DNA of 64,000 bases from Piscicola geometra (Eukaryota; Annelida; Clitellata; Hirudinida; Piscicolidae): contig OX030960.1 of NCBI GenBank assembly GCA_943735955.1, positions 7,999,432-8,063,431 on the forward strand. Reading direction: 5' to 3'. Made by a program: the position numbers and the translations under genes. A model generated the notes under the pieces. That model did not search any database and was not told where the DNA came from. It was given only the letters and a program-made list of their open reading frames with translations. This document shows positions 56,815 to 64,000 of the stretch, piece by piece (position 1 is the stretch's first letter; each line of letters begins with the position of its first letter).

Positions 56815-57060
56815 GTAACAAATGAAGCCATCCTCAAAAGAAGAAAACAAATTCTCATCTACAACATGATCAAGAAGAGAAGGCTGGATCAGTTTTGGCA
56901 TGTTTTTCGTCTCCCAGATGAGTCCAACACTAAGGACTCACTTCTCAATTCACCCAAGAACTGAAAGCGTCCCATAGGTCATCCCAAACTGAAATGGTTA
57001 TCCACCATAGAGGCTGACTTGAAGCCACTGAACATCAAAACTGTTCCCAGGATGCCTCTA
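56815..57060 (+). pseudogene. Non-LTR retrotransposon remnant (3' end of RT ORF)
   Basis: It reads VTNEAILKRRKQILIYNMIK, KRRLDQFWHVFRLPDESN, an in-frame stop, then KRPIGHPKLKWLSTIEADLK. The pattern RRLRWFGHVxRxP and RGRPKxxWxxxxxxDLK is the conserved tail after the reverse transcriptase in many CR1/RTE/Jockey-type LINE ORFs. Truncated and degraded; no RT catalytic core is present. Confidence 0.75.
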
Positions 57061-57671
57061 AACAGAATTATTTGGATTTTTTCCTCTTTACGCTATAGCA
57101 AACATTCAATAATAACAATAATACTACTACTAATAATAATAATTATTATTAGTATTATTGTTTTTTTAAAAATAAAAATAAAAATATTAATAATAGTCAT
57201 AATATCTAGCCTGCTATCTGCTTCATTGATTTAATGATAAATTTTAAATGGGAAAAAATATTATGAACTCTCCTAGCCTTTTAAACTTCATTTCCTCATT
57301 AAAAACCTAATGATAAACTACACAGAAGTCGTCAACGCTGCTCGTGCCATCAAAAGGGGATATATCAAAAAACTCAAAAGTAGGATTTTTTTTTATTCAT
57401 TTTTAATTTGAAAAAAGATAAAATATTTTTATGTGATTTATTTAAATATTTTCTTATTAATTTGCTCATTTTTTGTAAATTTAAAAAAGCTATATTTAAG
57501 TTTAATATAATCCGAAACTCTACAGGTGCAATTGGAGCTTAAATCTTTGTGACAAAAATAATTTGAAATGAATGAAAAACTAAACTATACCAAGAAAACA
57601 TAAAATTAACCGTATTTTGTAAAATATAACTATTTTTAGCTTTTTCTTCAAACTAGAATTTGGGTTAGGAT

Positions 57672-57726
57672 TAGAACCACCCACTTTGGGGTTGAGGTTA
57701 GGGTTAGGGTTAGGGTTAGGGTTAGA
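57672..57726. repeat. Interstitial telomere-like (TTAGGG)n
   Basis: Four to five TTAGGG units with one TTGAGG and flanking variants (57657-57730). A second short copy, two units plus variants, lies at 48355-48378 inside a gene B intron. Consistent with the ancestral animal telomere repeat. Confidence 0.85.
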
Positions 57727-57730
57727 ATGA

Positions 57731-59602
57731 GTTATGCACCTGAAAATTAATTTTTTTGGGTGCTGATCCATCGAAACTTATGTAAGAAAACTCAGTTTTG
57801 AAATATGTGTTTGCTATTTTGGAAAATGGTTTAAAAGGTTCCTTGTAGAGTGAATCATCTCTGCTAAGTGGCTAATAAACTATTTTTGCAGTGAGCTTCC
57901 TTGCACTATTTTCAAGCACGTAGAGCTTTTATGAGAACATTGAGTCCTAAATGTCGGTAAAAGTAGCGTGAAACTGCATCTAATCTGATGAGTTTTGTGT
58001 TTAAGATGCAATAAAAAAGAGTTGGAAGAAGAGTTGGAAATGCTAGTCGATGAATATCAATGTCAAATGCAATTTAAAGTAACTAACACATTTGAATTTG
58101 ATCAAACAGCCGATGTAAACATCAAAATGCATTGGAAAAATATATTGAATGTCCTACCAATTGTCAAAAAATGAATGGCATCGTTGACAGGCTCTAAAGA
58201 GTGTAGTTTTTGTCACATTCACACGCTGTCAAAATGAAAAAAAGTATTAAAAAGCGAAAAAAAACTTTAGTATTTGAAAAACAAATTAAGTTAAATGAAG
58301 CGTTCATCAGCACATGAAAAGTAAATAAATGCTGTGCTTAAAAATTGTTTAATTTACTATTTCAACTAGGAGTGACTTTGAAAAATTCAAAAAGAAAGAA
58401 TAATTTTTTTTAACTGTGATAAAAGTTATTTTTAAACTTTTTACTTTTTTAAAAGTTAGCAAAAGTTTCTGTCTTAATTGCCCGATTCAAACCCATATAT
58501 ATGATTAAGTTTCATTTTTCTGTTTGTTTCACATTTTTGACTAGTTTTTCAAAATTTACATAAATATTCATTTGGACTGACAAGCGACACAAACCATTAA
58601 TTCTCCCCATAGTTGAAATTATAATTATCTTTCACATTAAAATGCTTTTTTCGAACACACATTTAGTAACTGGAAGTGTTGCAACAATATTTAAATTATG
58701 AAAATGTTTAGGATTACACGGTATAATATACCGTAAAACACTAAAATAAACATCATAAACTTTTTAATAATTAAAATTTCAACTGTGTGAAAATTGTGTG
58801 AACTTATTTTAACAAAAATTATTTTGGAATATTTTATAAATAAATTTCTCTAAAATAATGGCCAAAAAACAATTGATTTTCAAAAAAATATAATTTTGTA
58901 CAATTAAGAATTTAAAAAAAAAATGTATTTTCTACACTTTCCAATTTTTTCATTGCGTGTCCGATGAAATGTTGTTTGTCTGCCAGATCACAATAGCATT
59001 TAAGCGTTCATTCGACCAACATTAGCTACAGAGCAGCCTCTTCAAACAGTCTGACATGTGTGTTGTCAACAGACACGTTTGTTTTGAAGTTGTCTCTGAC
59101 ATGGCTGACGTTCTTCAAGGCTTTTACCAGACCAAGATCTCTGATGAAAAATAGGTGGTATTAAAAGAAAATAATAAAATAGGAAGACAGCACGTGACCA
59201 TAATTTCCACCCACTGGAAGCGTGTCTGCATGAAGCTCTTTTAAGAAAGCAGGAAACGTGTATCACTTTTTGAAGAAAGCTTAAAAAATAATTGAAATTA
59301 TTAAAATCATAAAAATAAAAGTTTTAAATTAAATAAAACCTTCAGCTCAGACGATGATGTTTTTACAACTTTTCATTAAGTTGATACTATTTGCTATGGA
59401 AAATTCAAAATCTTGAGTGATATGGAAGAGCCGCTCACCAATTTAAATTATTTCATTTTCTAGATTTGTTTCAATAAAGTGAAAACATTCATAGAATAGA
59501 ATTTAAATCCATAACTTTTAATTTGTGTTAATTAAACCAATTTGTTAAAAATTAATATAAAATGTTGTTAACTTTATTTCATATTTCTGAAACCATTTAA
59601 AG
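57731..59602. other. AT-rich sequence without a recognised gene
   Basis: Apart from the short open stretch near 58.0 kb and a possible exon at about 59073-59153 (two open frames between a tcaacag acceptor and a gtggta donor), nothing can be supported. Confidence 0.4.
58010..58172 (+). other. Open stretch of about 50 codons, unassigned
   Basis: Reads NKKELEEELEMLVDEYQCQM, then FKVTNTFEFDQTADVNIKMH, and stops. It has coding-like composition but no clear splice context, and it sits among element relics, so a transposon fragment is as likely as an exon. Confidence 0.25.
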
Positions 59603-59716
59603 ACTCAGTTTTCGTGAAGCATTTTCACGACGTGTACGTTGAGCTGTCAGCCGAGGGGAACTTGCATGTTTATAAGAATGACTTTTGCCAGAAAGCCATG
59701 AAGACAGTCAAAGTTG
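59603..59716 (+). CDS. Putative exon, PH-domain-like strand pattern
   Basis: Acceptor tttaaag, donor GTTG|gtgagg, phase 1 on both sides. It reads SVFVKHFHDVYVELSAEGNL and HVYKNDFCQKAMKTVKV. The F-H-x-x-Y-V-E-L-x-x-x-G-x-L-x-V-Y-K run resembles the first strands of a PH domain, but this is a weak guess. Neighbouring exons of the same gene are not certain. Confidence 0.45.
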
Positions 59717-59719
59717 GTG

Positions 59720-59965
59720 AGGTGGTTTTGGGGTTCTGATGGGTGTTGTGGTTGTAGTGGTAAGGAAAATGGTGGTTGTGGTGGAGGTTGTAGTGGTGAT
59801 TGTGGATGTAGGGGTGGTTTGGATGAAGTGGTGGTTGTGGATGAAGTGGTGGTTGTGGATGTAGTCGTGGTTGTGGATGTAGTCGTGGTTGTGGATGTAG
59901 TGGTGGTTGTTGTAGTTCTAATGGGAGATGTGGTGACGGTTGGGGTTGTAGATGTGATGAAGGTT
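59720..59965. repeat. GGTTGTGGATGTAGTGGTGG minisatellite
   Basis: About ten diverged units of 15-24 bp starting just after the putative donor at 59717, again a G/T-rich array abutting a 5' splice site. Confidence 0.85.
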
Positions 59966-60500
59966 GACGAAGTTTTATTTAGGATGTGGAAATTCGTTGT
60001 TATTAGTGTTTTGTATAGTGGGGTTTCTGGTGCAGTTGTGGTTGAAAAATAAATATTTACATTAAAAATTTTTAATTAATTCTCTTTAGAAAAAAGTTAA
60101 AACCAATAGTTTAAAGACTTATAGAGCACTCTCAGAGAAAATATAAATTTCAAAACTTACTGCTGTCACTTCCCTTAGCTAAAACCAATGAGAAATAAAG
60201 GTGTGGGTTTATTTTTATGAACTGTCCAGAAATTATAATAGTCTTTAAAAATTAAATGTTTAAAAATATTTATTTTGTAATTTACAAACAAAATAATTTA
60301 ATGCACGTGAGAGGATAAAAACTTGAATTTATGTTATAAACAATTACATTTTCAAAAAAAACTCTTAAGTGGAAAAGATCGTGTAAGAAAATAAATTTCT
60401 AAATGAAAAAAAATATAATGAAAAAAGTGGAAATAAGTTTTATAATCAAAACTATAATTGATTGATCTATATTTTAAAATAAACAAAATTTCAATTTCAG

Positions 60501-60620
60501 ATCGTGCCACCAAGCAAAGTGAAGCAGTCTTCGAATGTACGGCAGTTGAAACAGCGTCTGACAGTGCCGAAGGAATACAACGAAAACCTTCTGATGCCTG
60601 TCTTTGCTGAAAGAAATAAG
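60501..60620 (+). CDS. Putative exon, unassigned
   Basis: Between acceptor tttcag and donor AAG|gtaaat. In phase 0 it reads IVPPSKVKQSSNVRQLKQRL and VPKEYNENLLMPVFAERNK, with codon choice like the other genes here. In the phase expected from the 59603 exon it instead ends at TGA 60608-60610. The phase clash means either a missing exon between them or an alternative end. Confidence 0.45.
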
Positions 60621-62469
60621 GTAAATTGATGCATATTTAAGGGTGGTTTTTAAGATTTTAATTTTGTATATGGTAGAGGTTAATGCTTTAAAAATGTGAA
60701 AAATGAAGTCTTTCATGTGCTCTTTTGGGTTGTCTAATCCCTTCTAATGCGTTCTTTTTTATTCGGAAACTAATTATGATTTTGCGGTTTATTGTAATGT
60801 TTCAAAAAACGTAAAAACTCTGTCCTTCGCATACTATGTTAATCAGTTAGATCAAATTAATAAGAAGTTAAAGCTCTAATGTATTTAGACGATATGGTTT
60901 CAGTAGGGATAGCAACGGATCAAAACTCTGAACACGGCTACAATCCAAAAAATGTGGTTTTAAATGCCTGCAATATTATCTTTAAATTCAAAATATCTTT
61001 TAAATAGTTTTAATGAATTTTTTCCCGCAATTTTATCTACACTTTTAAATATTATTTTTAAGCTTGAGTGAAAAAATGAAATGTTTTTTTAAATTTTTAT
61101 TTATTTATTCTATATTACTCACAGCCTGACAGACGCAATGCCATGTTACTGATGTTCCAAATGTACAAATGTACTCTGGTTCTTATGCGTTATATGAAAC
61201 CTTGTCAAAACTTTGTTACATTTGTTAACAATTTATTGATTGAGATTTTCAAATAAATAAACAAAAATTAAAGTTTCAGTTTAAAAAATTAATTTTTAAT
61301 GAAAACTTTTTATCTTAATTTTTATTATAATTGTCAATAAAGAATATAGTATGGGAATGAAAAACTTCTCTTGAGTATTTGACCAGTTGCTACCCCTAGT
61401 TTTGAATATAAAAAGATGTAACAGAATTATTGAAATGAATTAATTATAAAACTTTGGCTCATGAAGTAAATAATTACACCCCAAGGTGCACTGGTTTCTA
61501 TGTTACAGTGACAATGAAAAATCGTTAGTGAGTGTGTGATGTGTAAAGTTTTTGAACGAATGGATGAATTAATGAAACAAAAAATTGATAAAAAAGAAAA
61601 AATTGATTAGTGAATGGCTGGTTTAAGGAGTCTTTTGATTAAATACTAGGAAATTGAAATATAGGTGGATAAATATTAAAAATGACGAAAGACTATTATC
61701 ACAATTTACAACTCAACTAGTCGACCTATATAAAAAATATTAAATTCACAAGCCTCAACTTTTATAATAATCTTTTTCAAGTTTTTATTGATTAGTTTTC
61801 ATTATTCAACTCTTAAGGTTATCACAATTTTTTCGATTTAAAAAATGAAAATGTTTCTTTACCTTTTTTTCCCAATTGCACAAAACTTAAAAATGTATTT
61901 TTTGGACAAAGAAGCGAAGTTCGCTGTTGGTTTTTTTGAGTTTTTATCTTTCAAAAAACTGGCCGCGGTTCTTTCGCATGTCTGCGATACGTTGATGGAT
62001 GGACAAAAAAATTATTCATGTTTTTCTCAGAATATAACAATCATGTTTTAAAAGTAATTGAATAAACTAGCACTCAACTGATGAGCTATTTTCACATTTT
62101 AATTCAATTACTCATCATCAAAAAAATTACTCACTCATTTAATTGGGTAAACCATTTTTTTCATGGAATAATCTTATATAATTGATTTTAATTTCTAAAA
62201 ATAATATTATCCTCACTATTATATTATAGAATTGTTAAGATATTTCTGCAGGAATCAAAGCTTGAAAACCATGTTAGATTTACCGTGCAAGGGCATTGTA
62301 GGAGAACAATACAGTCATAGAAAAGCAGTAACTCAATTACTGAATAAAACTTTTTTCGCTTTAAAAGATAAAAATAATATTTTACAAATTTATAAGTTTA
62401 TTTTAGTTTCAACGGTGTGAAAAGATTAAATAATGAAAGAATATTTTAGCTAACTTCAGGACATACATA
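60621..62469. other. AT-rich sequence without a recognised gene
   Basis: Probably intronic if the exons at 60.5 and 63.3 kb belong together. No repeats or coding blocks of note. A short open frame at 61845 has no family features. Confidence 0.45.
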
Positions 62470-62670
62470 AGAGCGAGCGGGTTGGCATAGATGGAAAAGT
62501 CGTTGGACCTGCAACTTAAAGGTCGCAAGTTCGAATCCCTGTTGAGCCAACCGTGAGCTATCATATACCTAGTGTATATGATGCGGTGTTCCACGATGTA
62601 TGTCGTGTGAGTGGCGCCTCAGTTGCGTGCCTTGGCGCATTATTAATTGGCATCACCATGAACGATTTTG
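62470..62670 (+). mobile_element. tRNA-derived SINE
   Basis: Pol III box A TGGCATAGATGG at 62483-62494 and box B AGTTCGAATCC at 62528-62538, spaced as in a tRNA, with a degenerate cloverleaf and the SINE-typical GACCTGCAACTTAAAGGTCG anticodon-arm region. About 120 bp of tRNA-unrelated body with GGCGCCTCAGTTGCGTGCC follows. The poor T and D stems argue against a functional tRNA gene. Confidence 0.75.
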
Positions 62671-63260
62671 TCTGCTTTTGAAAAAATTCGACAAGGATCA
62701 TACTTTTTAATCACATCTATGACATTTTTTTACATTTTATAAACGGACGAATTAACCCTTATAAGTAAACAGGAAGGAAGGGGAATTACTGAACGTTTTT
62801 TTCTGTAATGAAATTAACAATTTTTTTTACATTTTTATGCTCGGACACGGATAGGAAGACGAATAAACAAAATTGTTTTTTCACTTGAAGAAAAAAAATA
62901 TCTTACAATAAATTCAAAAAAAAAATATTTTAAAATTAATATTTTTAATAAATATGGTCAGAGAATAATCCAGATAACTAAATCTAACATTCTATTTCCA
63001 GAGAATGGGAAAAGTCAATTGCTTCGCTAGTAAGTTGATCCCCATAGAGAGTAAATTTTTTTTATATAATTTAATTAGTGAGGTTTTTCGTAATTTATAA
63101 AATGTTCATTCTTTTACTTTTCACCATGAATATATTTAATAGAAATAGGCTTTTGGTATTTGAAAAATAATTACGCAAAAATGTTAAATCATTAGCGAAT
63201 GATTAGCTTTTAACTCAGATGTCGTAGATGATAATATGTGACATGACATTTTTTCTACAG
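62671..63260. other. AT-rich sequence
   Basis: A possible 28-nt mini-exon lies at 63002-63029 (between tttccag and gtaagt), but its phase does not fit the neighbouring candidates. Nothing else seen. Confidence 0.35.
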
Positions 63261-63323
63261 AAGTTTCCTGAGACTGACACATCAGCTAACGGTTTGCCAA
63301 TCAAGCAAAAAAAATCTGATTGA
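63261..63323 (+). CDS. Putative terminal exon
   Basis: Acceptor ttttctacag. It reads KFPETDTSANGLPIKQKKSD and TGA; AATAAA overlaps the stop region at 63323-63328. It joins the 60501-60620 exon in phase 0, giving a basic C-terminal tail. Unrecognised. Confidence 0.35.
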   Translation, partial: KFPETDTSANGLPIKQKKSD

Positions 63324-64000
63324 ATAAATTATTCCATCAAAATGATGTTATAAATACTTGTTTATTTTTTTAGATTTTTCCATTAAAAAGAGTTTTTAAA
63401 GTACAAAATTCCAAAGATTCTTTCAAATTTAAAAGTTTAATGAACGGAAAACAAATTAATTAAAACTTTATTCGTATAAAAAACTTTAAATTTATTAATT
63501 TTTTTAGGCTGATCGTTACTTGCGACCTCTCAATGAAGGCCGCACTCAAAGACTATGTTTTTAATGATATGCAATGGGAACTCGTTCAGCTACATTCTAA
63601 TAAGATTAAAAATGACAATTTTTTGACGGGCTAAGCTGTTTAAAAATTTAATCCGTTTTAACCTGTCTTATCATAATCTTACATTTCTATATGTTGTATG
63701 ACTAATAAAAAAAATTAAAATCGACTGGCATTGCTAACTTTTCATTATCCTTTCTCTTCACATTAAATGGAAAGCTGTAAAATCAACATGGATCAAATTA
63801 TAAATACAAAATACCCAAAAAAGTGAATTTGAAAACCAAAATCGTTTGATTTCGCTTTGCTTCAAACAGATTCACTTCAGATGATTCCATTATCAGCAAA
63901 ATTTACAATAAAATGTTTTTTTACAAGTTAGTAATGACAATGAGTCCAAAATACAAAAATCTTGGTTAAGGGCTAAATGCGCATTCCTTAAGCTTTCAAT
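63324..64000. other. AT-rich right end
   Basis: An acceptor-like ttttttag at 63507 is followed by an open stretch to 63633 (LIVTCDLSMKAALKDYVFND). It could be another exon or a chance frame. Nothing else recognised. Confidence 0.3.

Noticed and set aside
57672..57726. Chromosome end
   Set aside because: Only about five TTAGGG units, with ordinary sequence continuing on both sides.
62480..62553. A functional tRNA gene
   Set aside because: Boxes A and B are good, but the D and T stems pair badly and a SINE body follows, so a tRNA-derived SINE is the better reading.

Overview
The window is nuclear DNA from an invertebrate animal. It has spliced genes with GT-AG introns, an AT-rich background between genes, very dense simple-sequence repeats, interstitial TTAGGG repeats, a decayed piggyBac transposase, a decayed non-LTR retrotransposon tail and a tRNA-derived SINE. 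A PACT-domain centrosomal scaffold together with Scribble and a DEPDC-type protein indicates a bilaterian that keeps centrosomes. Short introns (mostly 100-500 bp) and Asn/Asp/Gln homopolymers inside exons are compatible with a lophotrochozoan, but I cannot fix the phylum.

Layout. (1) 1812-2422, minus strand: first two coding exons of SCRIB (LAP family), which runs off the left edge. (2) 3983-11215, minus strand: a DEP-domain protein of the DEPDC1/DEPDC7 type, rebuilt from 13 exons. Its exons carry large Asn and Asp tracts and its introns are almost pure microsatellite. (3) 11591-11994: a small inverted-repeat element in the intergenic space between two divergent genes. (4) 12847-29255, plus strand: gene A, about 5,120 residues of coiled coil with the N-terminal layout of AKAP9/pericentrin; 13,632 bp of it is one exon. 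(5) 32162-52385, plus strand: gene B, 32 phase-consistent exons and 3,373 residues, ending in the PACT centrosome-targeting domain and the short C-terminal motif of pericentrin/AKAP9. (6) 52386-64000: mostly AT-rich intergenic DNA with the mobile-element relics and a few unassigned exon-like stretches near 59.6, 60.5 and 63.3 kb.

Functional picture. Genes A and B look like the front and back halves of one AKAP9/pericentrin scaffold. Either they are one locus joined across a 2.9-kb gap, giving about 8,500 residues, or the ancestral gene has split into two neighbours. The sequence gives partial support to the split: a stop and poly(A) signal after A, and a Kozak-like ATG with an upstream in-frame stop before B. 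Only cDNA can decide.

The most unusual feature overall is how closely microsatellites are tied to splice sites. GT repeats begin exactly at donors, CA, CAT or CAC repeats run up to acceptors, and GAT, CAA and AAC repeats sit in exons as Asp, Gln and Asn runs. Exon-intron coordinates below come from reading frame, splice consensus and phase bookkeeping by eye. No alignment or transcript was available.
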